From Dichotomicrobium thermohalophilum (lineage in GTDB: Bacteria > Pseudomonadota > Alphaproteobacteria > Rhizobiales > Rhodomicrobiaceae): a stretch of 64,000 nt of DNA. This document shows, one piece after another, positions 24,971-34,208 of the stretch. Position 1 is the first letter of the stretch, and the number at the start of each line of letters is the position of its first letter. The notes under the pieces are model-generated. The model was not told the origin of the DNA. It searched no databases and worked only from the letters and a program-made list of their open reading frames with translations. Location of the stretch: positions 1 to 64,000 of the forward strand of contig NZ_QXDF01000002.1 in assembly GCF_003550175.1 (NCBI RefSeq). Reading direction: 5' to 3'. Position numbers and translations under genes: made by a program.

Positions 24971-26566
24971 TCATGAGCGCCGGGTGTTCCACACCACCCG
25001 GTAAAGATCGAAGCGACGGTCGCGCAGGTTGCGCACCGACCCGGACGAGCGCGCCACACGCAGGTCCGACAGCTTCAGATCGGCGAACACGATGGTCTCG
25101 GTATTCGGCGCCGCGTCGGCCGCCACCCCGTCGCGGGCGAAGGCGAAATCGCACGGCGTGAGGATCGCGCTTTCAGCGTAGTGGATGTCCATATTCTCCA
25201 CGTTCGGCAGGTTCCCCACGACGCCAGACAGCACGACGTAAATCTGGTTCTCGATGGCCCGCGCGTGGCAGCAGTAGCGTACACGCAGATAACCGCGCGG
25301 CTCGTCCGTGCAGAACGGCACGAACAGCAGCATCGCGCCCTGATTGACGAGATGGCGCGCCAGTTCCGGGAACTCGGAATCGTAGCAGACCAGCACGCCG
25401 ATCGGCCCGCAATCGGTATTGATGACATCGACGCGGCTGCCGCCCTTCAGGCTCCACCAATAGGCCTCGTCTGGCGTGATGTGGATCTTGTCCTGCCGGT
25501 GAACCGAGCCGTCGCGCAGGAATACGAAGGCCGCGTTGCGGATCTCGCCGTCCTCGTCACGGACCGGGTGCGTGCCGCCGATGATGTTGATGTTGTAGCG
25601 CATCGCCAGCCGGTGCATGAAATCCTTGAACCAGTCGGTGTACTCGGCGATGCGCGCCATACCCTCGCTGGGCGGCAGCGGCTTCGGCTCGGCGGAGAGG
25701 AGCTGGAGCGTCATCAGTTCCGGGAACTGCACGAAATCCGCGCGGTAGTCCGCCGCGACGTCCACGAAGTACTCGATCTGACGCTCGAACTCGCTGGCGT
25801 CCTTGATGCCGCGCATCTGGAGCTGGACGGTGGCGACGCGGACCTGGTCCGGCTGGGCCATCGCCCGTTCCGAGCCTGGCTTTTCGCCCGCCTCGACATA
25901 GTAGGGGTTCAGCCAGACCATATGCGTGGCGTAGCCCAGCGATTCCTTGTCGTCCGGGTCGTAGTCCTTGAGCACGCCGACCGGTTCAAAGCCGTTGGAC
26001 AGGTGAAAGCGGATCGCCGTGTCGCGGATCTTTCGATCGCTGACCGCCTGGACGTAGTCCTCGGGGTTGGGATAGGTCCGCTGCCTCCGGGCGTAGCCGG
26101 GCATCCGCCCGCCGAACACGATGCCCTTGAGGCGCAGTTCCTGGCACAGTTTCTCGCGCATGGCGTAGAGCCGCCGGCCAATGCGCAGCCGGCGGTAGTT
26201 GGGGTCGACGCTGACCTCCATGCCGTAAAGGTAGTCGCCCTCCGGGTCATGGCGAGAGGCTAAGCCGTCGCCGGTGATCTCCGCCCAGGTGTGCGGGTTC
26301 AGTGCGACTTCACCGGAGATGATGAAAGTGGCGCAGTGCCCGACCATCTGGCCTTCGTATTCGGCGACGAACTGCCCCTCCGGGAAATTGATGATCTGGC
26401 TGCGGATCGCGCGCTGGCTATAGCCCGGAGCGGGCGCGTAGACGCGCTGGCTGAGCGCGGCGATCTCGGCCACGTCGTCAAGCCGCGCCTGTCGCACGAC
26501 AATCTTCCGCTGGTTTTCGCGGCCGCCCTCGCTGCGGGCGATCTTCTTCTGCTTGGTTTCGGCCAT
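24971..26566 (-). CDS. GNAT acetyltransferase / carbon-nitrogen hydrolase fusion, 531 aa
   Basis: Residues about 20-220 form a GNAT domain (VSVDPNYRRLRIGRRLY is the acetyl-CoA binding loop). Residues about 240-525 form a nitrilase-superfamily domain with the triad E283 (FPELMT), K360 (QDKIHITP) and C394 (VCYDSEFPE). Such bifunctional proteins are widespread but their substrates are not established. One idea is amide hydrolysis coupled to acyl transfer. The ATG at 26566 has no clear Shine-Dalgarno. It lies 45 nt downstream of the monooxygenase gene on the same strand, so co-transcription is possible. Confidence 0.88.
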   Translation of the reverse strand: MAETKQKKIARSEGGRENQRKIVVRQARLDDVAEIAALSQRVYAPAPGYSQRAIRSQIINFPEGQFVAEYEGQMVGHCATFIISGEVALNPHTWAEITGDGLASRHDPEGDYLYGMEVSVDPNYRRLRIGRRLYAMREKLCQELRLKGIVFGGRMPGYARRQRTYPNPEDYVQAVSDRKIRDTAIRFHLSNGFEPVGVLKDYDPDDKESLGYATHMVWLNPYYVEAGEKPGSERAMAQPDQVRVATVQLQMRGIKDASEFERQIEYFVDVAADYRADFVQFPELMTLQLLSAEPKPLPPSEGMARIAEYTDWFKDFMHRLAMRYNINIIGGTHPVRDEDGEIRNAAFVFLRDGSVHRQDKIHITPDEAYWWSLKGGSRVDVINTDCGPIGVLVCYDSEFPELARHLVNQGAMLLFVPFCTDEPRGYLRVRYCCHARAIENQIYVVLSGVVGNLPNVENMDIHYAESAILTPCDFAFARDGVAADAAPNTETIVFADLKLSDLRVARSSGSVRNLRDRRFDLYRVVWNTRRS

Positions 26567-26941
26567 TTTTCGACTGGAGTTTGGAGGTGGCGCTGGAAGT
26601 CACGCGCTGTCATTCAGGATGTGTCATGCGCGGGGCCGCCGCGCAAGCGTCTGCATTCAGTCGGCCCGAATTTTGGGCGAATTTCGGCCGTTAGACCCGA
26701 GGCTGACCCGAAAGGGCATAGATACCGGTCCCTTTGCCGCGTGGTTGCAAGCCGGCACGGTCGCACCACAATCCCGCCACGGCGTCGTTGTACAGTCCGC
26801 ATCAATCTTCTGGCGAGGCTGGGCGCTTAAAGCCTTAAGGCGTTTACGGAATATCGTCCAGGATGGCTTAGCCTGTATTTGCAAGGCGATGGCCCGAGCG
26901 GATAAAACGGGATTCGCCGAGAGAAGGGACCCTTAGCCGGA
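26567..26941. other. Divergent intergenic region
   Basis: These 375 nt separate the GNAT-nitrilase gene (minus) from the DUF1499 gene (plus) and should hold both promoters. Short open frames on either strand have no ribosome-binding sites and no recognisable sequence. I see no hairpin, repeat or convincing promoter. Confidence 0.4.
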
Positions 26942-27943
26942 ATGCGAGTTTATCCGCAGATGTCGTCCGCGGCCACCTGGAGCCGTCGCATTGCGCTGTT
27001 AACGCTACAGCTCTTCGTTCTGACGATCCTGCTGCATCAGTTCGCCGGGTTGTCCACGCCTGTGGCCATGCGCGTGTTCGGCATCGCCGTGCTTGGCGCG
27101 GTGATCGCGGTGGCGCTGGCGCTCGTGGCCCTCTGGCGCATCTGGCAAGACGGTTCGCGCGGATCGCGCCGGGCACTTGCGGCGATTTTCGCCGCAGCGT
27201 TAGTGCTGGCCGGGCCGGCCTGGTCGCTGCCAAAGCTTTTCCTTGAGCCTGGCGTCACGGAGGTGACTACCGATGCCACCGCGCCGCCGGCCTTCCGCGA
27301 ACTGGCGAAAGTGCGCGCGGACGTGGCTCGTCAGGTACAAGCCGCTGCAGCGCCGTCTCCCGACAGCGCGACGACCGGTCCACTTACCATGAAGCCGTTA
27401 ACGGTCGAGCGCTCGGCGGAGGAGACCTTCAGCCTTGTGCGCGAATCAATCGACGAACTGGGCTGGAGCATCGTCTCGGCGACGCCGCCGGCGGACGGCC
27501 AGGCGGGCTACATTGAGGCGACCGACCGTTCGCTGCTGTTCGGGATCACGGGCGATGTCGCTGTGCGCATTCGAGGCGGTCAGAGCCGCGCCCGCGTGGA
27601 TGTGCGCTCAGCGTCGCGCTACGTCGAGCACGACTTGGGAGGTAATGCCGAGCGCGTGTCCAGCCTTTTCCAGCAGGTGGAGAGCGCGGTGGCACGGCTG
27701 GAGAAGAATGAGGAGATTGCCCGGCTTGCCCGACTGCGCGCCGAACGGGCCAAGCGCATCCGTGAGGCCCGGGAGGCGAAGGCGCGCCGCGAGAAGCGTC
27801 AGAAGCAGGCCTACGACACCGTTTCCCGGCAGTGGCGGGCACCATCGGCGCAGCGGAACCGCAGCCGTAGCCGGCGTTCGCGGCGGAGCCAGCGGCAGCG
27901 GACACAGGAGTTGCGCCAGTTCTGGGAGAGCATGCAGAGGTGA
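26942..27943 (+). CDS. DUF1499 domain membrane protein, 333 aa
   Basis: Two or three N-terminal membrane segments (IALLTLQLFVLTILLHQF, then AVLGAVIAVALALVALW and ALAAIFAAALVLAG) lead into a DUF1499 domain at about 145-250 (VERSAEETFSLVRESIDELG, then GYIEATDRSLLFG and SASRYVEHDLGGNAERV). The C-terminal 80 residues are a highly basic Arg/Lys/Gln helix that family members do not generally need. It is convergent with the AsmA gene, separated by only 9 nt. The function of DUF1499 is not established. Confidence 0.8.
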   Translation: MRVYPQMSSAATWSRRIALLTLQLFVLTILLHQFAGLSTPVAMRVFGIAVLGAVIAVALALVALWRIWQDGSRGSRRALAAIFAAALVLAGPAWSLPKLFLEPGVTEVTTDATAPPAFRELAKVRADVARQVQAAAAPSPDSATTGPLTMKPLTVERSAEETFSLVRESIDELGWSIVSATPPADGQAGYIEATDRSLLFGITGDVAVRIRGGQSRARVDVRSASRYVEHDLGGNAERVSSLFQQVESAVARLEKNEEIARLARLRAERAKRIREAREAKARREKRQKQAYDTVSRQWRAPSAQRNRSRSRRSRRSQRQRTQELRQFWESMQR

Positions 27944-27952
27944 TCGGGGCCA

Positions 27953-29899
27953 TCAGTCCGACTGTCCGAACAGCCCTTCGATGGCGTTCTTGAAGTCGTC
28001 CTCGCTAACCTCGCCGCCGGTGAACTCTTCCACGGCCTTGCCGAAATTCTTGGCCGCACCGAGGCTTTTCTCCGGGTCTTTAAGCACTTCCTCGATATCT
28101 GGCAGGATTGCCGGGTCGGTCCAGTCGCCCTGAATACGGATCGGTAGCTCCACCGCCTCGGCTGTCTGCCCGTTGGACGCCCGCGGTGTCACGCGAGGAC
28201 GCAGCTTGAGATCAATCTTTTCGTGGCGGACATCGACTTCACCGTTGCCGTCGGCGCTGACAAACGGCCCTTCCAATTGCAGATCGTCCGTGCGTGCAAC
28301 GCCTTTCCGGATGGTCCATGACGCATCCAGCCGGACGAACTGCGTTTCCTCGCCCTCTCGACGGTGGAATTCCGATATATCGCCGGATTGAAGCCGGCCG
28401 AGGATGGCGGGGAGGTCAAGCCCCTCCAGCGCACCGTTGCGTAGGGCCATGTCGGCCTCGCCCTGCAGCCTCGCGCGCAGCTCGTCGAGCGTCGGGCCGC
28501 CGCTGGCCAGCCGGACCCGGCCGTTCAGCTTGCCGGACAGCCAGTCAAAGGACGAGACATCGCGGAAAAGCGGCAGCGCGTCGACGTCCTGCACGTCCAG
28601 CATCGCACTGATGACCGGCACGCCCTGATGCGCGCTGACCTCTGCGGCGCCGATCGCGCTGCCGTCATAGAGGTTCAGGCGTGACAGATCGAGTCTCAGC
28701 GTGCCGCCGCTGAGCCTGGCGCGGACAATCGCGTCGCGCGCAGCGAGCGCCTTCCGGGTGAGCGTCTTGGCTGTGAGCGTCAGGTCGGCATCGAGCGCGT
28801 CAAGCTCCGACAGATCGAGCCGGATATCGTCCTCCGGGGCAGCATGCGCCGACCATAACCCCGGATCCTGAGCGCGGGCTGCATCCCGCGGGACAGGTTG
28901 CAAGCGGAAGGCATCCAGATTGAGCTTGTCGAAATCGAGCTGTCCTGAGAGGGCAGGCCGCGCGCCATCCATTGCCACCGCGAGGTCGCCACGTGCCGTC
29001 ATTTCGTCGAACGTTGCTGTCAGCCCGGAGAGCCGAATGTCATCGGCACCGGTATCCAGCTGGGCCTGCAGCGCGACGCGTTCGAGCATCGGCGCGGCGT
29101 TGCCGCCGGCAAGCGCGAAGAGTTCGGCCGGCCGGTCCGTATCAGCCCGAAGCGCGCCGGTGACAGTTCTCTCCGGCGTCACGTATCCGTCGAGGCCGAG
29201 TTCGGCAAACGTGCCCGAAAGCGCGGCCGTCAGCTTGGCGCGCTCGCCGAACCCAAGTTTTTGAGGCGTCTCAAGCGTGGCATCGACCTCGATCTGGCGC
29301 CCGCGGACGGAGAAAGCACCGCGAAGTGTCGCCGCTTCCCCCGGCGCCGGCATCCGCACTGCCAGGTCCGCGTCCGTCATTTCGACCGGCACGCGACCAT
29401 CCGGCGTATGATACCGTATCGTTGAATTGCGCAGGCTTACTCGCCGGATGCGAACGCGAGCCGGGGCCGCCAGGGCCGGAGCGGCGTAGGCGATCTCCAC
29501 CGGCTGCCGTGCCGCCCCGAACTCCCAATTGACGTTGCCCGCGGCATCGGTGCGCAGGTCGATAATCGCATTGTCGAGTGTCAGCGCGTCGAAAGTGATG
29601 CCGCCGCCCATGAGCGACATCACGTTGAGTTCGGCCGTCACGGTCTCGGCGCGCAGGAAGGGCCGCTGCGAATCCCCGTCCGGCCCGGAAAGCTGAATGC
29701 GCTCGAAGGTTACACCGGTAGAAGGAAGGACCTGGAAATGCCCGTCCCCGGCGATGACGAGCTGGCGTCCGGTCGCCTGCTTTACGTAAGCGGCCAGCTC
29801 CCCCTTGACCGTCGAGGCTGGAACGAGAAACGGGATAATGAAGAGCGCCGCCACTGCCACCAGCACGGCGCTGCCGATAATCACGAGAATGCGTCGCAT
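27953..29899 (-). CDS. AsmA family protein, 648 aa
   Basis: An N-terminal signal anchor (ILVIIGSAVLVAVAALFIIP) precedes the AsmA N-terminal domain (VKQATGRQLVIAGDGHFQV, then GVTFERIQLSG). The C-terminal AsmA_2 region includes GDISEFHRREGEETQF and LDLKLRPRVTP. AsmA-like proteins are envelope-spanning, bridge-like proteins associated with lipid movement to the outer membrane. A GAGGGGGGAG site precedes the ATG at 29899. Transcription may continue from rpmA through a hairpin at 29964-29999, or start in the 99-nt gap. Confidence 0.9.
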   Translation of the reverse strand: MRRILVIIGSAVLVAVAALFIIPFLVPASTVKGELAAYVKQATGRQLVIAGDGHFQVLPSTGVTFERIQLSGPDGDSQRPFLRAETVTAELNVMSLMGGGITFDALTLDNAIIDLRTDAAGNVNWEFGAARQPVEIAYAAPALAAPARVRIRRVSLRNSTIRYHTPDGRVPVEMTDADLAVRMPAPGEAATLRGAFSVRGRQIEVDATLETPQKLGFGERAKLTAALSGTFAELGLDGYVTPERTVTGALRADTDRPAELFALAGGNAAPMLERVALQAQLDTGADDIRLSGLTATFDEMTARGDLAVAMDGARPALSGQLDFDKLNLDAFRLQPVPRDAARAQDPGLWSAHAAPEDDIRLDLSELDALDADLTLTAKTLTRKALAARDAIVRARLSGGTLRLDLSRLNLYDGSAIGAAEVSAHQGVPVISAMLDVQDVDALPLFRDVSSFDWLSGKLNGRVRLASGGPTLDELRARLQGEADMALRNGALEGLDLPAILGRLQSGDISEFHRREGEETQFVRLDASWTIRKGVARTDDLQLEGPFVSADGNGEVDVRHEKIDLKLRPRVTPRASNGQTAEAVELPIRIQGDWTDPAILPDIEEVLKDPEKSLGAAKNFGKAVEEFTGGEVSEDDFKNAIEGLFGQSD

Positions 29900-29963
29900 G
29901 TCTCCCCCCTCATGGACCGCTTTGCCACAAACATCGGCCCCCCGAACGGCGGAAACATGAACG

Positions 29964-29999
29964 ACGCCGGCTTTTCTACATGAGAATGCGCGCCGGCGT
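29964..29999 (-). terminator. Hairpin at end of rpmA
   Basis: On the minus strand ACGCCGGC (overlapping the last base of the rpmA stop codon region) pairs with GCCGGCGT after a 20-nt loop. No T-run follows. It could be a weak terminator separating rplU-rpmA from the AsmA gene or a 3'-end stabiliser. Confidence 0.4.
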
Positions 30000-30259
30000 T
30001 ACTCGGCTTCGGGAAGTACTGACACCGTTGTCCGGCCGCCGCGGATGTTCCGGAAAGCCACACGGCCTTCGCGCACGGCGAAGATCGTGTAATCCCGACC
30101 CATGCCGACACCGTCGCCCGGGTGCCAGGTGGTGCCGCGCTGGCGGATGATGATGTTGCCCGGGATAACCCGCTCCCCGCCGAACTTCTTGACGCCGAGG
30201 CGCCGTCCGATCGTGTCGCGTCCGTTGCGGGATGAACCGCCTGCCTTTTTGTGTGCCAT
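29999..30259 (-). CDS. rpmA: 50S ribosomal protein L27
   Basis: The 86-aa sequence is diagnostic: [20 protein letters not shown], then [20 protein letters not shown] and [17 protein letters not shown]27 lies near the peptidyl transferase centre of the large subunit. The N-terminus starts directly with MAHKK, without the cleaved extension seen in Firmicutes. It follows rplU by 58 nt in the conserved rplU-rpmA order and has a GAGAGAG site. Confidence 0.98.
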   Translation of the reverse strand: MAHKKAGGSSRNGRDTIGRRLGVKKFGGERVIPGNIIIRQRGTTWHPGDGVGMGRDYTIFAVREGRVAFRNIRGGRTTVSVLPEAE

Positions 30260-30317
30260 GGCTCTCTCTCGCGTTTCGTGGAGCCCCAGAGGGCTCAGCC
30301 GATGTCGTTGTGCCGCC

Positions 30318-31034
30318 TCAGGCGCTGCTGTCCTCGATAAACTGCTTGGCCTGACCGACCCAGTCGTCGCGGGTGGCGCGGCCGCGCAGGTTCAGCGCGG
30401 CGTCCATTTCTTCCACGTCCGCCTCGCTCATGGCGGCAAGCTGATGGAAGTGGAAGATACCATATTCGTTGAGCTTTTCAGCCAGTTTCGGGCCGACGCC
30501 CGGCAGGGCCTTGAGGTTGTCGGGCTCGCCTTGCGGGGCATCCAGCTTTTCGAAGCCGGAGGGCGCTGCCGGCTTCTGCTTGCCGGATGCTTTCTTCTGA
30601 GCCTTGCTCTCCTCGGCAGCGCCAGCGGCCGGAGCTTGCTCCGTGCCTTTCTTGGCCTTGCCTTTGCCTTTCGTCTCCTTGGCCGGTGCGCTGCCCACGC
30701 CTTCGCCAGGCTTCTGGCCGGCCTCCAGCACCTCCAGCACGCGAATGGTCGTGAGCGGCTGGCGATGTCCCCGCTTGCGGCGATAATTCTTCCGGCGCTT
30801 CTTCTTGAAGACTATGATCTTCTCGCCGCGGCCCTGCTCCAGCACCTCCGCGGCGACGCGCGCGCCGTCGATGGTCGGCGCCCCGATCTGGGGGGCAGCG
30901 CCGTCCTTCCCGATCATCAGGACCTCGGGAAGCTCGATGACTTCGCCTTCGTCCGCCTCGACCTTTTCGATTTCCAGAACGTCATTGGGCGCCACACGGT
31001 ATTGCTTGCCGCCCGTGCGAATGACCGCATACAT
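30318..31034 (-). CDS. rplU: 50S ribosomal protein L21 with C-terminal extension
   Basis: Residues 1-103 are canonical L21 ([20 protein letters not shown], then [17 protein letters not shown]). The protein continues to 238 aa: a Lys/Ala/Pro/Gly-rich linker (about 104-175) and then a helix-hairpin-helix-like domain ([20 protein letters not shown], about 179-225). Extended L21 proteins occur in several alphaproteobacteria, while the family norm is about 103 aa. The role of the extra domain is unknown; similar HhH domains contact nucleic acid. A promoter is visible at 31203-31230. Confidence 0.96.
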   Translation of the reverse strand: MYAVIRTGGKQYRVAPNDVLEIEKVEADEGEVIELPEVLMIGKDGAAPQIGAPTIDGARVAAEVLEQGRGEKIIVFKKKRRKNYRRKRGHRQPLTTIRVLEVLEAGQKPGEGVGSAPAKETKGKGKAKKGTEQAPAAGAAEESKAQKKASGKQKPAAPSGFEKLDAPQGEPDNLKALPGVGPKLAEKLNEYGIFHFHQLAAMSEADVEEMDAALNLRGRATRDDWVGQAKQFIEDSSA

Positions 31035-31202
31035 CGCTCAAGCCTTTCTTTTCTCTTGCCGCGCCCTGTGGCGCCGCGAACGCAAATACGACCCTTCACG
31101 GGGGAAGCCGTTGTTCGCGGGCTTTGTGTTGTCCGATTTGGAGATGGCCTCGGGCAGCGCCTTAAGCGCGCGGACTCGCAGCCCGCGCATGTGTGCGAGA
31201 GA

Positions 31203-31230
31203 AATACAGTGCTGGGCATGCCTTTGTCAA
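31203..31230 (-). promoter_or_regulatory. Sigma-70-type promoter for rplU-rpmA
   Basis: On the minus strand a perfect -35 TTGACA (31230-31225) is followed after 16 nt by TGTATT (31208-31203) as -10. It lies about 170 nt upstream of the rplU start, leaving a long 5' leader that could carry ribosomal-protein regulation. It is supported only by sequence match. Confidence 0.55.
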
Positions 31231-31254
31231 TGTCGGCGCATGCGTATCCTAGGG

Positions 31255-31896
31255 TCACCCTTGCGTTTGTGCCGAGCCGCGTTGCAGCGCGGCCAGCCCT
31301 TTGTCGATCGTGACCAGCAACAGTTCCACGCAAATGAACAAGACCGTCAGCACAGTCATGTTCAGCAGCACCTGCCCATAGCCCAGTTCGGCGACATCAA
31401 GGAAGGGATATGGATAAAAGCCGGTCCAGGCGCCGTGCGCGAAAATCCATGCCGCGTAAAGGAACGGCAGGATCAGCGCCGTCAGCGCGCAGTGCCACGG
31501 CGTCTCGCCGCGCCGCGTGTAGACAAGCCAGTCCAGCAGAAAGGCGATCGGCACGATCGTGTGCAGGATGATCTGCGCGATCAGGTTCAGGCCCTTCGGG
31601 TCCCACAGCGGCGCGAGCATGACATGATACACGGCCGCGACGATGATGATGTAGCCCCCAATCGCGGTCCGCACGCGCGGGCTGGTGAAGAACCGGCCCG
31701 CCGCGCTTTCGGGTGCCAGGACTGGCAGAGCCATCGCGAGCGCGATGATTCCGTTGGTCAGGATGGTGAAAAAGCTGAGAAAATGGAGCGTCCGCCAAAG
31801 GAGATCCGGGATGCGTGCGTGCAGTCCGTAATTGAACGCTAGAAACAGTCCGACGACCGCGACGACGGCCACGAGCAGGCGCAGGCCGGCTTTCAT
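31255..31896 (-). CDS. Pr6Pr family six-TM membrane protein, 213 aa
   Basis: Six hydrophobic segments fill the protein, with LLWRTLHFLSFFTILTNGI, YHVMLAPLWDPKGLNLIAQ, LHTIVPIAFLLDWLVY and GFYPYPFLDVAELGYG matching the pattern of Pr6Pr (FAR-17a/AIG1-related) membrane proteins. That superfamily includes eukaryotic fatty-acid-ester hydrolases, but bacterial members are uncharacterised. I chose the ATG at 31896 because of a GGGAG site; the frame is open further upstream without hydrophobic or conserved sequence. It lies directly upstream of the rplU promoter region on the same strand. Confidence 0.75.
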   Translation of the reverse strand: MKAGLRLLVAVVAVVGLFLAFNYGLHARIPDLLWRTLHFLSFFTILTNGIIALAMALPVLAPESAAGRFFTSPRVRTAIGGYIIIVAAVYHVMLAPLWDPKGLNLIAQIILHTIVPIAFLLDWLVYTRRGETPWHCALTALILPFLYAAWIFAHGAWTGFYPYPFLDVAELGYGQVLLNMTVLTVLFICVELLLVTIDKGLAALQRGSAQTQG

Positions 31897-31988
31897 TGGC
31901 GCGCTCCCAGTTGTTTCCGCGAGGAGGCTAACGGAGGACTGCGATGATAGCCAGCCTACCACTCTAACGGCCGGGAGAATGTTTGGGC

Positions 31989-32579
31989 TTACCGTGCGGC
32001 AAGCGCCCGCCTCTGGCTCACCTTGCTCGGCTTGCCGGTCGCCGCGATCAGTTGCGCCACCTCTTCGATCCGCGCACGCAAGGATTGCGCTCGCTCCCGA
32101 CAAAGGCGCGGCAACAGATCGGCCCGGCCCTGGCGCGCGACGTCGATGACCGCTTCGACCGCGCCGAGACTTTCATCGTCCAGTTGCGCGACCGTTGCAA
32201 GGAAGGGCCGACGAACCGTGGCAGGCGCACTTGCGAAGGCTGCAATGGCGAATTGCCCGTCGCCCAGACCAGCGCTCCGGAAATAATCCTCGTAGGAGCG
32301 TGGCCGCCAGTTCGCCAGTTCACCGGCCAGTGCACCGGGCGCAGCGGGGAAGCGCTCCAGCAGCATGACGAGGGCGGCATACTGCTCCAGAAACTCGCTG
32401 CTCAGCAGCGAGCGGTCGTTCACGATGGTCGCGTCGGCGTGCTTGCTGTAGTGCCCGTGGAGCGCCTTGGCGTAGCGTTTCGAGATCGTTTCCGACCAGG
32501 CTTTCCAGAACCACTCGTCGTTGGCGAAGTTCAGGTCCGTGTTCATGTCCGCAGAGCCGTCGGGATGTATTATGTTCAT
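31989..32579 (-). CDS. Hypothetical protein, 196 aa
   Basis: This soluble, mainly helical protein contains NDEWFWKAWSETISKRYAKA near the N-terminus and a helical repeat-like middle (AAPGALAGELANWRPRSYED). I recognise no family. The start is uncertain between ATG at 32579 and the one at 32546, neither with a strong ribosome-binding site. It is the first gene of a minus-strand pair with the Pr6Pr protein, and divergent from the TerB gene. Confidence 0.6.
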   Translation of the reverse strand: MNIIHPDGSADMNTDLNFANDEWFWKAWSETISKRYAKALHGHYSKHADATIVNDRSLLSSEFLEQYAALVMLLERFPAAPGALAGELANWRPRSYEDYFRSAGLGDGQFAIAAFASAPATVRRPFLATVAQLDDESLGAVEAVIDVARQGRADLLPRLCRERAQSLRARIEEVAQLIAATGKPSKVSQRRALAAR

Positions 32580-32852
32580 TGCGCGTCTGCTGATGCGCGC
32601 CGCCGGTTTCCGATTTCAGCGATGGCGCAAAAGGATTGCCAATGCATGAATGCGCCGGCCCGGTTTGGGAAAGCGTTAAGCAGCAGTGAATCCCGTCGGG
32701 AGCCAGGGCTGCTTTAAATCCCTGGAGACGAGGCCCATTTTCCGTGACAGTTCGGCAGCCGATACCGCAGATTGCGACGCCGAGACGCGATTTGCGCTAG
32801 ACGATGCGCCCCCCTGCGCTGGTAAAGCGCAACCGCAAACAAGCGAGGCCAG

Positions 32853-33311
32853 ATGATCAAGACATTGGGACAGGTGCTGGACAATCTGATGTCGGGCGAC
32901 AGCGCCAAGGAGGAGACCGAAAGGGTTGACGATACGCGGCTGGCCGCCGCGGCGCTGCTCGTTCATGCCAGCACCATCGACGGTTATGTCGAAGAGGCCG
33001 AGACCGAGCGCCTCCAGGACGTTCTTAAGGAGCGCTATGGCCTTTCTGGCGACCAGCTTCACGAGTTGGTGGTCGCCGCCGAGCGCAGTGAGCGCGATGC
33101 TGTCGACATCTACAGTTTCACGTCCAAGCTCAAGAAGGCGCTGTCCGAGGAGGACCGGCTCGAGATCATCGAGATGATGTGGGAGATCGCCTACGCTGAC
33201 GGCGAGGTCCATGGTTACGAGGAAAACCTGATCTGGCGTACGGCAGAACTTCTTGGCATCTCTTCGCGCGAACGCATCCGCGCCCGCAAGAAGGTCGAAG
33301 CACAGCAATAG
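32853..33311 (+). CDS. TerB family protein, 152 aa
   Basis: The sequence matches the TerB/DjlA-like all-helical fold: AAAALLVHASTIDGYVEEAE and, symmetrically, MMWEIAYADGEVHGYEENLI, the two acidic metal-binding helices. The family is named for tellurite resistance but most stand-alone members have general, poorly defined stress or envelope roles. No other ter genes are here. A GAGG site precedes the ATG. It lies 18 nt upstream of an SDR gene and probably shares its transcript. Confidence 0.88.
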   Translation: MIKTLGQVLDNLMSGDSAKEETERVDDTRLAAAALLVHASTIDGYVEEAETERLQDVLKERYGLSGDQLHELVVAAERSERDAVDIYSFTSKLKKALSEEDRLEIIEMMWEIAYADGEVHGYEENLIWRTAELLGISSRERIRARKKVEAQQ

Positions 33312-33329
33312 AGCAGCGGCGCCGGGCGG

Positions 33330-34208
33330 ATGAGCGGGGTGATTCAGCGACTCGAACGTGCCTGGGCGCGGCGCAGGGTGCCGGCCGGCGCGGGGCCGGA
33401 CCCGGACGATGCGCGGCGCGATGTGGTCCTGATCACCGGCGCGAGCGAGGGCATAGGCCTTTCGCTGGCGCATGAATTCGCCGCCGCGGGACACGATCTG
33501 GCGCTGGTGGCGCGCAGCGAGGACAAGCTGGCCGAAAACGCCGAAGCCTTGCGGGCGGCGCACGGCATTCGGGTGGACTGCTTTGCGATCGACCTAGCGA
33601 TCCACGGCCATTGCGACCGGCTGGCCGAGGATCTGGAGGCGCGCGGCCTGCGGGTCGATGTGCTGGTCAACAACGCCGGGATCGGCTTGAGCGGCGAATT
33701 CGTCGAACACGCAACGGCGGACGTGCTGCGCCTGGTTGACCTGAACATGCGCGTGCTGACCGACCTGATGCACCGGTATCTGCCGGAGATGCTCGAACGC
33801 GGCGGCGGGGGCGTGCTGAACGTCGCTTCACTGGGCGGCGCATTGCCGGGGCCGTATCAGGCGGCCTATTATGCCAGCAAGGCGTATGTGATCTCGCTGA
33901 CCGAGGCGGTCGCGCACGAGATCGGCGGGCGCGGCACGCGGCTGTCGGTGGTGGTGCCGGGGCCGGTCGCCACGCGCTTTCACAAAAGCATGGGCGCGGA
34001 ATCAGCGCTCTACACCAAGGTGATCGGCTGCATGGACCCGGATGTGGTGGCGCGAGCGGCCTATCAGGGCTTTCGCTGCCGCAAGGTCATCATCACGCCG
34101 GGCATACTGACGACATTCAATTATTTCGCGGTACGCATTCTGCCGCACACATTGACGACGCCCCTGATGGGCGTTCTGTTGAAAAAGCGGAGGTTTCTCC
34201 AGCCATGA
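33330..34208 (+). CDS. SDR family NAD(P)-dependent oxidoreductase, 292 aa
   Basis: Classical short-chain dehydrogenase signatures are present: the cofactor motif TGASEGIG (36-43), NNAG in the middle, and the catalytic YYASK. The C-terminal about 60 residues (VVARAAYQGFRCRKVIITPG, then a hydrophobic FAVRILPHTLTT) resemble the DltE/YqjQ-like SDR subgroup with membrane affinity. Substrate unknown. The stop overlaps the start of the amidotransferase gene by 4 nt (ATGA), so the two products are probably made together. Confidence 0.9.
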   Translation: MSGVIQRLERAWARRRVPAGAGPDPDDARRDVVLITGASEGIGLSLAHEFAAAGHDLALVARSEDKLAENAEALRAAHGIRVDCFAIDLAIHGHCDRLAEDLEARGLRVDVLVNNAGIGLSGEFVEHATADVLRLVDLNMRVLTDLMHRYLPEMLERGGGGVLNVASLGGALPGPYQAAYYASKAYVISLTEAVAHEIGGRGTRLSVVVPGPVATRFHKSMGAESALYTKVIGCMDPDVVARAAYQGFRCRKVIITPGILTTFNYFAVRILPHTLTTPLMGVLLKKRRFLQP

